DNA of 64,000 bases, from the NCBI GenBank assembly GCA_003255025.1, contig QANY01008042.1, positions 248,001 through 312,000 of the forward strand. Reading direction: 5' to 3'. This stretch comes from Datisca glomerata. Taxonomy: Eukaryota; Streptophyta; Magnoliopsida; Cucurbitales; Datiscaceae. Below are positions 24,597 through 36,479 of this stretch, piece by piece (positions within the stretch are counted from its first letter, which is position 1; each line of letters starts with the position of its first letter). A program made the position numbers and the translations under genes. The notes under the pieces are model-generated. The model made no database searches, had not been told where the DNA came from, and saw only the letters and a list, made by a program, of their open reading frames with translations.

Positions 24597-24804
24597 AATT
24601 CAAGACTTACCAAAAGCCTAATCTTATTGCATAAATATAACATATACGTAACAAACATGTCATAATGAAACTAAAGCACGTCACTTGGAATCAATAATTA
24701 AAACATACATATCATGCGTACTTGACTTGTAAGGTGATGGAGGAGCCGAGTAGGTGACATGCCATATTTTTCACTATGAAATGTCTAAAGAATCTAAAAC
24801 CATT

Positions 24805-24816
24805 GCTCTGATACCA
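24805..24816 (-). other. tRNA-Met primer binding site of the gypsy element
   Basis: TGGTATCAGAGC on the minus strand, three bases after the 5' LTR end. This is the canonical plant initiator-tRNA-Met primer site. Confidence 0.85.
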
Positions 24817-24819
24817 AAC

Positions 24820-25812
24820 TGTGACGCCCTGATTTCCGAGGGTTAAACATACGTGTAATTTCACAATTTTAAAATCTCCAATTCGAAACAAACCCTAATT
24901 TTGAAAAAAATTTCAAATTTCAAATTACTAATTTACCCATCATGGAAAATCCCCGACCTTAAATAACGGAAGCATTAAACTTATTCATGCTCGAAATCTT
25001 AATCATAAAATAGCGGAAGCGATAAAGTGTCTTCAATGCATAATTAATAAAACCTCGAAGAACCGAGTAAATTTTGAAACAAAGTCAAAACTTGAAATTC
25101 ATAATTCATGAAACTTTCACTTATCATAATTAATAGAAAATCATAACGTAAAATAAACAACTTGGATAACAAAGTGTAACAGAAAATATTTTCCTAATTT
25201 TTAAATCAAATCATAAACTGAACACATAAATTCCTCTGATCTAACAGGTTATGGCAGTCTTCCACTCATGCTACTCGTCGTCACCACCTGCATCATAAAT
25301 AACTGTGGGGGAATGAGTATTTAAAAATACTCAGTAAACAAACTCACATAATAACATGCATCCACATGTCATAAATGCAATCATTACATAACATAACTGA
25401 ACTTGACATATAACATAAATGAAATAAAGTAACGTACTTGATCATGACATGGCTTAACATAGCACACAGATAACACGTGTCTCAAACAGAATTATTTAAC
25501 AATCTTAATCATATCTTGGCTTGTCATATCCTCTAGTTAACATCCTAATCAGAACTGATCACATGTTAACTGAAACACATCATGATGAATTGGGCGACGA
25601 AATAGATGGCACACATCAGGTTGGGCGACAAAACATGTAACGAATTGAGCGACAAAACATGAACAGATGACACCCTATGTGTGATGAAAGCGTGAACAGA
25701 TGGCACCCCATTCGTTTAACAGAATATAACATGAATAGTCCTGATTTTTTGTTAACTAAAGGTCATGCTTAAGTTCATATTTTACTTATTTACCACTTGT
25801 CGGGATATTACA
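24820..25812 (-). repeat. 5' LTR of the gypsy element, internally deleted (1.0 kb)
   Basis: It aligns with the 3.0-kb 3' LTR at both ends but jumps at about 25798 from TTACTTATTTACCACTT directly to GTCGGGATATTACA. It therefore lacks the equivalent of about 21516-23391, including the TATA box, CT-rich leader and leader splice donor. The GACGAAAC repeat block is also shorter. Confidence 0.9.
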
Positions 25813-25948
25813 GTTTTTATTTGATGCTTTTAGAAATGTATGATCATTGGTAGTGATATATGTTTTGGATGAAAAATTATATTGTATGTTACTGCCCATA
25901 AGGTGTTCAACGAAATGTCACAATAGGGATTATAGTACATTTTTCTCC

Positions 25949-26046
25949 ACACACCTTTTTCACTAAGTCATACTTATATTTTCATTTCTTAGACTATTCT
26001 CAACACACCTTTTTCACTAAGTCATACTTACATTTTGGTTTCTTAG
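25949..26046 (+). repeat. duplicated splice-acceptor segment before PMD exon 2
   Basis: A segment of about 45 bp, CACACCTTTTTCACTAAGTC...TTTCTTAG, occurs twice in tandem and each copy ends in a usable TTTCTTAG acceptor. The second (AG at 26045-26046) joins the PMD reading frame. Confidence 0.75.
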
Positions 26047-28509
26047 GCTGATTTCTATGATCTTGGTATTCGTGGGTTTGGGAACACTACACTAGTATGC
26101 TCGATGGTACAGTAGGCTTCCTGAAAATGTGAGAAGGAATGTCGATGCCTCTGAGTTTAGTTATTTTATAAGTATATTGAAAAAGGTCAGATGGATTGTG
26201 TCCTATTGAAAATTCTAGTCGAGAAATGATGGGATACAACCTACATCTTTCATATAGATGAAGTGGGTGAAATGACAATGACCTCATTGGACTTTGCTGC
26301 GGTAACTGGCCTGAAAGTCGACGACCGACAACTGGACTATGATTTGGAACTCTACAAGAATAAGAAGGCTTTGCAAAAGCTAGTTGGCAAACTGTTGTTA
26401 GAGGTTGGTGAAAAAAATTTAGTTATCAACGGATATTTGAAATATGCTACGTACAAGTGTACTACTCCTAAGCAGGAGGACATTTTGACGAGAGTCTTTC
26501 TTCTGGTGATTTTGGGAAGTACAATTTTTTGCGACAAGAGTAATAAAGTTTATTTGTGCTTCCTCCCCAGTCTAAAGAAAATAGATGAGATACGAAAGTA
26601 TAATTGGGGTGGTTTGACGTTGTCCGTATTGTATTGGAGAGCATGAGAGGTATAGGCTTGTGAGTACTTTCCGTGTTTGGCACTGAGGAGACCATTGAGT
26701 GGATAGAGATTGAGTCGGGAACAAGAGATGTTGGTCATTGCCTAAAGAATTCCGTGTTACACTTCGATGCGTGAGACCCAATGAGGTATGTGTTTTATTA
26801 TATCAATTCTTATATTCCCCCCTGAGTATGAATAATTTTTTGCTCGACAAACTATTTGTTTTGAACTTGTAGAACAATTGGTACCCTTGGGGACAACGTA
26901 TAAACTTGTCTGACTATTGCATCGACAGTATACCTCCTACTACCATGAGAATCTTGCTGCGAGGACCTGCTGGAAGATCATGGTACTTGGGTGAGCGCGT
27001 CTCATGGAAGAGTACGGGAACTGAGGCACCGTACATCCCAAACACACCCCGAAATTCAATGTTATGTGATCAACCATTTACCAGAGAGGATCTATCTGGT
27101 GGTCTTAGAGGTTTTAAAGCGACACACTTTATCCAGGATGCAGATGGCGATAGCGGAAATGCTTATGATGAATTCTAGAAAAAATGGCTGTCTTACAACT
27201 ATGATGGGGGCATCTTCACCTTCGCAGGTGCTAAATGTCTCTAAGTGGTTTTTAAATATAGGAGATTACTCAATTTTTTATACAATGCAATTTGTTTTCT
27301 ACTATGTATAGGCAGTAGCACTAGTAACCGCAACAGCCACAGCAGTTCCAAGAGCGTCAGGGTCGGCTAGAACGACCGTTGATGATATAAGAGTGGCTGA
27401 CATCCCACTACCATCGTGGCAGATTTAGTTACCACTCTCAGATGGTGGTAGTAAGTTGGTTGACATTTTAAATGATGTTCCAGTCTAGGGTCTTCCATCT
27501 ACTGAAGTTGATTATGTGAGTTATGATGTTAATATTTATTATTTAGTCATTCAATATCAAATTAACGCGCAATTCGAATAATACAGGTGCCGCCGGCGTG
27601 CGCGGTAGGCATGATGCACATGATTGGTGGTCTCAACAAGTTGTTATTTGAGAAAATGTTAAGCGCACGTGAGACGATGATGAAGGCCAAAGCATCAATG
27701 AGAAAAAATGATAAGAAATTATAAACTTACGATCTTTCCCTATTTATTTTTTAGTTTGAAATCAAAATATACTAAATATGTACACTTGTAGGTGAAGTTG
27801 CAAAGACGCCTGCATATGTATGAAACTCAAACAAGCAGACATGAGAGTGATGATGAAGAAGTTGATGAAAATGATGACAATGGTGAAGATTCACTTAATG
27901 ATGATGAAGACGACCATGATGACGACACCAATAAGGATACTGAATCGGAACAACAACATGAAAGGCGAACAAAGCATTCACATGATGCTTTGTCGAAAAA
28001 GAGAAAAGTTGTGGATTTTAAGTTTTTTAGATTCCAAGTTTATTTGGATTGGATTCTAAGTTATTGTGGAATATGAATTTGTAAAAGTTACATGACATTG
28101 CATGATAGGCGTTTGGCATATTGTGGATATAAATATGCAATTAATATTGTGGGTTTTCTAAAGTTTGAAAGTGGATTCTAAGGATAATAGTTACAAACCG
28201 TCAATCTATCCAATTGGATTCTACGAAGAGTAGATTCACCCCTTACGTTATGGCTCGTCTCCGGACAAGGTGCGTCCCCATTCAATGTGCAAGGTACGTA
28301 CACATTCAATGTGCAAGGTGCGTACCCATTCGACCCATATACATACCCACCACCATTCGACGCACAAAGTGGGTACCCTATGTACAACACAAGCATCCCA
28401 TACTGGTATAATTTTCTGTATCCCCCGCCGCAGTAAATGTACGTTTTGGTATTAACTTGATTTCATAGTTTTTTGAGAATGTTAATATACAAATATTTAT
28501 AAACCTGCT

Positions 28510-28740
28510 TATTTATGACAATACACAATAATTTGTAAAATCTTATATTTTATAGCTGTACAAAATAATTCCGTGACATCTATTTATCATCATTGTACAC
28601 GATAACACACAAAACCCCTTTTATTTCTAGTTGTACACAATAATATACAAAATCTGTTTATCATCCTTGTACATAATAACTTAAAAAATTTATTTATCTT
28701 CACTATAGACAATAATCATATACAAAAGATGACACAATAA
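28510..28740. repeat. degenerate TACACAATAAT tandem repeat
   Basis: TACACAATAAT / TACAAAATAAT / TACACGATAAC recur at about 45-60 bp spacing with intervening TTTATCATC. The array lies just downstream of the PMD gene end. Confidence 0.6.
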
Positions 28741-28780
28741 TGTCTACTTAGAGGGATGCTTGGTCAAGACAGACCTATTT

Positions 28781-29029
28781 ATTGTGTCTTATCTTTTGAT
28801 GTTCTTACTCAAACACTCGTCCGTTTGCCATTTTTGAGAATTTTGATGAGCTAGAGGTTATTGAAGAAGACAATAACGACGAGGCAATAACTTTTGAAGC
28901 GTACGAAGATATCTTTTTTTGAAATTTATTTCAATGTCGTTATTGTCTTCAACCTCTAGCTCATCGAATTTTTCAGAAATGGAAAATTGGCTAGTGTTTG
29001 AACAAGAACATCAAAAAATAGGACACAAT
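28781..29029. mobile_element. foldback element with about 95-100-bp inverted arms
   Basis: The left arm 28781-28880 (ATTGTGTCTTATCTTTTGAT...AGACAATAACGAC) and the right arm 28936-29029 are reverse complements with scattered mismatches. They share GATGAGCTAGAGGTT and GTCGTTATTGTCTTC. The loop is about 55 bp. GACACAATAATGT is present as a direct copy at 28731 and 29022. The left part can be read as an acidic peptide, so one arm may be a duplicated coding scrap. Confidence 0.75.
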
Positions 29030-29219
29030 AATGTAATACAATATTATCTATCTCTTCATATTTTTCCTCTTCTCAAATCTTTGCTTTAAAGTAGGACTCA
29101 TCTTTAGTGGTAGCCAGGTCCCTGAGATAAATGCGTTCGTATTGTATCATATAACATATCATACGAGATGTTCCAAGGATGGTTGGCGATCTTCAACAAA
29201 ATATTACACCAAAGATCCT

Positions 29220-29720
29220 GAGATTTATGCTCCTGTAAAAACATTCCCGATATTCAACAAATTATCATACACCTCAACATATTCAACATCGACATCTATA
29301 AATGATTAATTCTAGAGTAATAAAAAAATTCCCAATTACATAACTAAAAGAAGCCTAACTCCAAACTAAAACAAAACAAAAAACAGAGTTGTAACATTCA
29401 CCAAACTATCACACACCTCATCAAATTCAATAATAACAACCACAAATGAGCAAATTCATAACAATCAGAAAAATCTCAATTACATAACTAAAAGTTCCCA
29501 ACTAAATCAAAACAGAAAATGGGATGCTCTAAGGCTTGAATATTCACCAAACACTTCAACAAATTCAATACTAATAGCCAGAAACGAGCAAGTCCAGAAG
29601 AATCAGAAAAATTCCAATTACATAACTAAAGGACCCTAACAAATAACCAGTAATGACAACTTCAAATGAGCAAATCCAAAACAATCAGAAAATTCCCAAT
29701 TATAGAACTAAAAGAACTCG
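29220..29720. repeat. tandem array of about 110-130-bp units
   Basis: Four degenerate units share CAAATGAGCAAAT, AACAATCAGAAAAAT and CCAATTACATAACTAAAAG, the last recurring near 29331, 29471, 29614 and 29697. The array lies between the two convergent broken genes. Confidence 0.8.
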
Positions 29721-29739
29721 AAATAATAACAAACAAAAA

Positions 29740-32690
29740 ACAAAGCTCTCAAGATTAACAAAATGTAAACAATATCTAACAAATCACCTGGGAATGATAG
29801 TCAACAACAATTTGTACCCTGATGTCATTCATATATCTCAACACCCACACACCACAATCACTTCTGCAAACAGAATTATAAGTGCATCATTAAATGGTGA
29901 AGGAAGCCCAATCAAATTCACGATCAGTGAACTTGCCCATTTGATTGGGTGACCACTTGGAGACGACCTTGTAATTTTGAATGAAGAGAAGGTTGTTGGC
30001 GGGGGCAACAAATCTATGAGCTTAGGCCCAAATATCAAGTCCATACCTTCTAACTATAACTTCATTCACAAAATATGAAAAGGTAATCAATGTCAAAATC
30101 ACACATGCTATAAGACAAATTATAAGTCATGATGAGGGGTTAGAACATACAATCTTTTTTACCTTTTCGGTTCATCCCGCGTTAAGTCGGCTATCTGGAA
30201 AGATGTCCCATACAATGATTTCTTCGTCCATGATAGAGATCTTGGCCATAAACCAATGATCTTGACCATCATGTACCGGAATACAAATCTAGATTACATA
30301 ATCATACTAAGTCAACATTTAATATCTTAACTACATTAAATTTGTTTACCGTAGTTTCTAACTCAAGCGTTGGCGCATATCTATCCACGATCTTGTGTTT
30401 CTATACAAAATTAGAAAGTTCTATAAACATATTGGCTCTACAGCGGCACAACAAAAACGTGGTACACATCGTACATACAAACCTAAAATAAGGATAATAC
30501 TGAGTAGTAGATACTTACAACAAAAAACGCAGGAAGAAACTAGAATCGGTTGCTCATCGACGCACGACGAGCCTCCAAGGTCAAAATACTGACAAACAAG
30601 TCTATAAGGTCCTAGCCAAGCCAAGTTTTTGGATCGAGAGTCTTTAGGTCTCTCCGTTTAGCATGGAGGCCCGAATGTCTAACGAGAATCTCATTGCAAA
30701 AGATATATAAAAGACAAACTTAATCAAAATTTGGCCGTGATGGTGTGTCAAATTTGGTTAGATTAGTATGACTACTACCTATCCTCTAATCTCTTCTAAA
30801 AAATATACTCCACCAAACGCTCATCTTTCACTTCTAGTGGGTCCTGTAATGTGTACGGACCCACTTTAAATACCTTCTTGTTGCGTTTAGTGATCGGTTT
30901 ACCCTTCAAATAGGGTGAACTTAGTAGATTACCATCTCTCCTCTCCCTAGTGCTGCACAACTTCATCTGGAATTGGCTTTCGATAGACTCAGACAAGACT
31001 TGTTTGCCCTACCAAAACACACCCGAAGTAAGGTGTTAGATTAATAGTTAGATTATACATGTTATATATATATATAGAAAAGATGAAATACGAATAAACA
31101 AAATAATACATTTAGATGTCCTTTAGTTGTTACAGTCATAGATGATTTCCTGACCAATAGCAGGTCAGTGAATGCATTGTCGGAAGCATCTAGTTGGATG
31201 CACCTTTCCTCATTATCACCTTTATGTAAAGGTGATGAAGAGACCAGTAGCTCTTCTTCGCGAGAGGGACTCATACCCTCATCAAAACCTCATTGTTCTT
31301 TACCTTGAGTCTGGGTGACGCGTGACTAATCATATTAGGCTCGAGACTTACCAGTGTCCTGTCCTAAAAGACTCACCGATGTTGGGCACATTTTCTCTTG
31401 GACAACCATCATATTTCTCTGCACCTCCATTAATTGTGAAATATCCGCTCTCATGGAGCTGGACTTCGCCTAAATAGCGATCACTTGTACACTTAAAGCA
31501 CGTAACCATACAGCTTGCTCTTCATGCAGATCTGCACACACGTCCTCACGAACGTGCTTATGCTCGCGGTCCCCCCTAACCTCGCTGTCACCCAGAATGG
31601 CTTGCGCGGTTGTATTGATCTACATAAAACAAATATATGTGAATTAGTAATAAATAATCAATGGTAATATAACCAACCAAATTTGCAATATTCTCAAACG
31701 CTTACCGCACAGCTTTTAGGCCAAGCTCATCTTCCCCTTGATTTTACAAAATAAATCATTTTTGCAACGGCCTTGTCATTCCACCTTAGCGGCGAAAGCT
31801 GATTCAAGTCAACATAGTTGGCAGCACATGCCAACTTCTCCAGATAAAACAACTGCATCGAAATGAACTTATTAGTAAATATACATATGTTATAATGCGA
31901 AAGTAATACCAATGTACACTAAATATATTACTTGTATAAATGACAAGCATCCGTTAATGTTATGGTGGTGGTTGTTTTCATACCTCGCGACACCATCCAC
32001 AAAATCTTTAAAACATGCAGAAGCCAAATTCTTCTATTGGATGGTCGTGGGTGACTTCACATCGTGCAACCATGAATGATTCACGATTGGTTTTGATCGA
32101 GGAGATAACAAAACTCTGACAGTGTACAACACAAGGGCTTTCCTCTAGTAGTCACTGTCAGACTCCCCAATCAAGAATTGTGACAAGGCGTTCACTGGAA
32201 TATCACATATGGCGTTCACCCACTTCGCCTTTAGATCTTTTATCTCATTCAGATCAGCATCAAATTTAATCTCCTGCCCACTATCAAAGATGTCCATTAT
32301 AGAAGTCATACATTTGCGGTGACTTTGAGTGTCGACCCATGGACATTCAACGTCCAAGTGGATGGATCGAAGCAACCTAATAGTTGTTGTAAGAAATTCC
32401 TCTTCAACTTGTGGCATTTAATATCCAACAACCCTCTAAATCCCATCTCTACGACCACTCTCCTCTTCCCCTCATCGAAATTTGCAACAAGATCTGTAAA
32501 TTTCTTGGGTGTATAACATGTGAGCAACTTCCGTTTAAAGGCAAGCCTTCTCAGATGACTAGGACCGAGTTTTTCTGCTCCGCTTTCAATGGCATAGATT
32601 TCATTTTCCTTCAAATAATTGAGTTTGGCTTCCTTCATCATACTTTTCCACTTTAAAGCTAGATCTTTCGTGTCTCCATATTAGAAACTC
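29740..32690 (-). pseudogene. transposon-type Ulp1-like C48 cysteine protease gene, broken
   Basis: Ulp1 proteases cleave SUMO; plant transposons carry long relatives with a conserved N-terminal region. On the minus strand the N-terminal part reads in 32641-32306 (HLRRLAFKRKLL, VVVEMGFRGLLDIKCHKLKR, FDPSTWTLNVHG). It continues in another frame 32330-32145 (LKAKWVNAICDIPVNALSQF), then KALVLYTVRVLLSPRSKPIV at about 32130-32060 and LFYLEKLACAANYVDLNQLS at about 31855-31800. A charged middle follows to about 30796. The catalytic part shows HWFMAKISIMDEEIIVWD (His about 30256, Asp about 30208) and DCGVWVLRYMND (Cys about 29855). So the His-Asp-Cys triad is still readable, though stops and frame changes (about 32330, 32145, 32040, 30165) rule out an intact protein. 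It converges on the PMD gene. Confidence 0.65.
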
Positions 32691-32998
32691 ACTTAAATTA
32701 CAATCAAAATTTATCATTTTATTTAAACATACTTACTTCATGACCACTAATATTTTCACCCGCCATCCTCATTTTAGCACATTCTTTCGCACTGTTTTAG
32801 TTTTAAACAACCACATTAACATCGCAACCCTTTATATGAAAATAAGTACCATTACATTGATGATCTCATTAATTACTTACAAGTATACAAAGAAACCCTT
32901 TTGTGCCTTCTTCACGTTGTCATTTGTGTTAGCCATCTATAATATATGCTAGTATAATCAAATTTAGCCATATGATAATGTCTTATTATCATTATTAT

Positions 32999-33172
32999 CC
33001 CTGATACTATTCATAATGGATTGGACATCATCTAGTAAGAATGCTAAAATGGCATACCAATACTATGCTCTTGTATACATCTGTTCCCTGATACTATTTA
33101 TAATGGATTGGACATTATCTAGTAAGAATGCTAAAATGATATACCAATACTATGTTCTTGTATACATCTGCT
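32999..33172. repeat. 87-bp tandem duplication
   Basis: CCCTGATACTATTCATAATG at 32999 is repeated at 33086 with few changes, as two adjacent units. The 65-codon frame across it is just the duplicated sequence. Confidence 0.9.
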
Positions 33173-33179
33173 CCCATTA

Positions 33180-35573
33180 TGATATTAATCAGCTTTATGC
33201 AATGACTATTTGAGATAACGAATTAATTGGAAGTAACATATATCAACAATCGTAATAGATGATAAACATGATGTGTAAAGAATTTAAAGAATGCAAGAAA
33301 CTTATTTGATCCAGTTGTAATATGCTATTCTCTAAGTTTTTTCATAATTTATCATGTTAAAAGAATCATATTAGTAAAGTTTCACCATGTAGGTAAGCTA
33401 GTTAAAAACTCTATAAATGTCCAAATCTCTATAATCATATAAAAAATGACGTTGACATGTAGTTCTCTCTAAAGCACGACTTTCCCTTTTTATTTGATTG
33501 CTTGAAGGATAACAAGTACAATAGTATTCATCTAATAACAAACATACATATGAAATAACATAGTTTCCATGAAAGAAAACAACCTCAAGAAATATCTCAT
33601 TCCAACTACAATATTCCGTATAGAAACATGAAAAAGGAAAAAAAAATGAGAAACTAGTCTACAGCATAGCAAGTTCCATTTGATTAAGTAAATCCAATTC
33701 AGGCTAACGATATTGAGACATAAGTTCCAGAAGTAAATGAGTATCAACTTTGTCAATGCCAACAAGTCTTTCCTATCGGTGATCGATAATCAAGAGGTTT
33801 CACTTGAAAAAAATAAGGAGACACTTTTATTATTAGGTGAAAATCCAACTGCAAACTAATGTCATGTTCTCAGTAAATCTATTCTAACTATAAGAATATT
33901 AATCTTATTTCTCAAGAGCAACCTACAACATTAAGACATGAACATAATACAACCCTTTTGCCAAAACATAAACAATGAAATAAATAATCATCACACAAAA
34001 ATGTCACTGGAAAGCATAAATCATTAATATACAAAGGCAACCCAGATAATATACCAAACTGATTCCGTTGTTTATAGAAAAAAAAACTATGAGCCAACGG
34101 ATAAAATTATAACGAACTATATTCTCACTTTTTGTTTCCATTGGAATAATGAGAATAAACTATTGACCATTTGAGATCCATACCACAATAACATTAACAA
34201 TTTGTTTTATTTGAGATTATGTAGATTAACATTAATTAAGCCTATATGTTTAATATAGTAATGACACAACGATTTCTATCTCTTCTCATATAATGTATTA
34301 TATGATGACTATATGGAATAGCAAACTAATTGGTTGCTTGCATGTCAATTTTAATTTGACAAAAACATGCACTTGAAGAAAATATTTTTTTAATTTTTTT
34401 CCTGAAGACACAAAATTTGGCAAGGAAGAATACATGAAAGGAAGCAACCCTTTGCAGTTGTATTATTCCAAAGGGCCAGGAAAATGATATAAGTTGTCCT
34501 CTTAGCGAAGCTGTGACTGCTCGAACTAAATGGCCTATGTATCTTTTTCAAAAAAATTAAACAAAATTTGTGTGACTTACTTAACCAATATAAATAAAAT
34601 GAAATAGTTTATGATTTCAAGCGAGCATGAGGGGTTACTTAACTAATCTAAACAACTAAAATTATTCATTCATATAGATTTCTTCATGGATTTCACTCCT
34701 AAAATGAAAATATATTATAATTCTTAGTGACGATATAGAAAATCTAAAAAAACAATGCATAGAAGAGGGGCAATCACAAAAAAAAACAATGTTCGGTAAG
34801 CAACATCCACAACAGAACTTCCCAAGAATCTGAAAATGCATAGAAGATGAGATAATAAACTGGCCTCTCTTTCTCCCACAAGAATATCTTTAATAGTAAA
34901 CTAGTATAATTGAAACATTTGGAAAGAAATGACTAATTTCTTATTTATTCTATCATGCTTAATGAGATGGCATATAATTCCACCAAAATAATCAACTGAA
35001 ACAAAAATAGTAGTCTAAAATAGGCAAATAATAACATTACCATTAACTAGACCAAAGTCATATAAGCTCTTCCTTTTTCTCAACTCAAAAGACACTCTCT
35101 ATATATAAAGTTCACAGTTTAAAGGTGATAAATCAGTTTATTAGTATTTTTTTTATAAAGAAACAAAATTCTAAGTAATAAATATAATCAGTTTATAGAA
35201 GAACATCATCTTTTAGGATTCTGCACTCTTCAAACTTCAAAGATCACAATATCAACACATTTAGATGTAGAAATTAGAGCACCCTTACTGGAAATTTACA
35301 TACAGGGAATGAGAAACATACATATATTATGGAACCATTGAATTTTACTGTAGAAGGTGAAAAATAAAGGTCAAAGGACACCTACATTTTTTCTTTTTTG
35401 TCTGATCAGAAAAAATTCATTTTAACCAAAATGACCTTCTAAATTAAAGTATAAATTAGCAGCAAAGAGAGACAAAAATCTGACAGAGACTTATCATAAA
35501 TTGTACATTTGTGGTTTTGGTAAATAAAAACAAAGAACTACTCCCTAGCCTCACAGGTCAATGTACATTTCTA
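33180..35573. other. AT-rich non-coding stretch
   Basis: No gene, RNA or clear repeat was recognised. Short frames such as 33765-33532 and 34097-33912 have no recognisable content. Confidence 0.5.
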
Positions 35574-35581
35574 GAATATAT

Positions 35582-36201
35582 TAGGGGTATTCAAAAACCG
35601 TCCAGACCGTGTAATTCGATCCAGACCGGACCGAGGTTGATCGGTATGGATGATTTTTTTCTCATATTTGGTCGGTTCGGTCTCCTTTTACAGAGGACCA
35701 AATTTTTAGTTCGGTCCAGAATTTCAACCAATTCTGGACCAGACCGATTGTTTAATATATATATATATATACATATAAAGTGCTTTTCAAGTAAAAAGTG
35801 ACTTTTCTCCATTCCCACATGAGAAAGGAAATAGAGAGTTAATGTGAGAATGAGTTATAAAAGTACTACATGTACCTCCTAATGATGAAGTAAGCGTCCA
35901 CATATGTGTGCTATCAAAACATGCCTTGAAATAAGGCGTATTTATCACGCGGATAATACATTCAATGTATCAACCGTGTATTAAACTTTTAATTTGGAAA
36001 TTACGCGTATTTATCACATGTATAAAACGCGTACTTAGACCGTAAAATTCGTCTGAACCCATCGTTGAAGTTCGGTCTGGTCGGTTTGGATTGTTTACAA
36101 TATTTTGGTCGGTTTGGTCCTCTATATAGGAGGACTGTAATTTTCGGTCTGGTCCTATTTTCCTCCAAAAATCTGACCAGACCGACCGTTGAACACCCCT
36201 A
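35582..36201. mobile_element. hAT-type MITE of the GGTTCGG family, copy 2, perfect 8-bp TSD
   Basis: 620 bp. Terminal inverted repeats TAGGGGTATT...AACACCCCTA. The target duplication GAATATAT is exact at 35574-35581 and 36202-36209. The ends are rich in CCAGACCG/CGGTCTGG and the interior has (TA)n at 35754-35772. Nothing in it encodes a transposase. Confidence 0.92.
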
Positions 36202-36479
36202 GAATATATTAAAGACATATATAAATTGATTGGTATTCATAAATTTAAAGCGGATTTCATGGAGTCATTCTTAACTCGGTATCATTTTTAGAAAAGAAAA
36301 ACTTGTATCATCTACTATTTTTTATCCAATTTTGTGAAGGCACATGACATTTCATCTTCTTCCCTACTAGACTTCTTCTCCAACCCGACTCCTGCAATAA
36401 CCTACAACCCAACTACTTTCTCTACGAGTCTTATTTTCTCTCCAACAAACTATAAATCAATAATTAAATAGACATAGAC

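Larger units (their letters stand above)
20385..25812 (-). mobile_element. Ty3/gypsy retrotransposon, gag only, with 5-bp target duplication
   Basis: Complete outline on the minus strand: 5' LTR (25812-24820), a tRNA-Met-type primer site, a degraded gag, a purine tract and the 3' LTR (23405-20385). The target duplication GTTTT is present at 20380-20384 and 25813-25817. Both LTR ends are TGTAATATCCCGACA...GTCACA. The internal region is only 1.41 kb. Protease, RT, RNase H and integrase are absent, so the copy is non-autonomous. The gag motifs resemble the Del/Tekay group of chromoviruses. Confidence 0.9.
19766..28435 (+). pseudogene. plant mobile domain (PMD) protein gene, multi-exon, broken
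   Basis: PMD proteins are a plant family shared by transposons and domesticated MAIN-like proteins. A CT-rich leader precedes ATG 19766 (MVRGKHKVIKGT). Likely exons begin after clear acceptors at 26047, 26873, 27312, 27587 and 27792, and an end segment runs 28200-28435. The second exon has the PMD core: RGFGN, RWYSRLPENVRRNVDASEF, GEMTMTSLDFAAVTGLKV, then LTRVFLLVILGSTIFCDKSN and IRKYNWGGLTLSVLYWR. The third has WYPWGQR and WYLGERVSW. Later exons carry an acidic low-complexity region (DENDDNGEDSLNDDEDD) and a Pro/Tyr-rich tail with FNVQG repeats. At least two frameshifts and stops (around 26095, 26205-26255, 26640) break exon 2. A gypsy element occupies the first intron. Exon 1 membership is inferred; PMD identity is from motif recognition. 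Confidence 0.65.
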
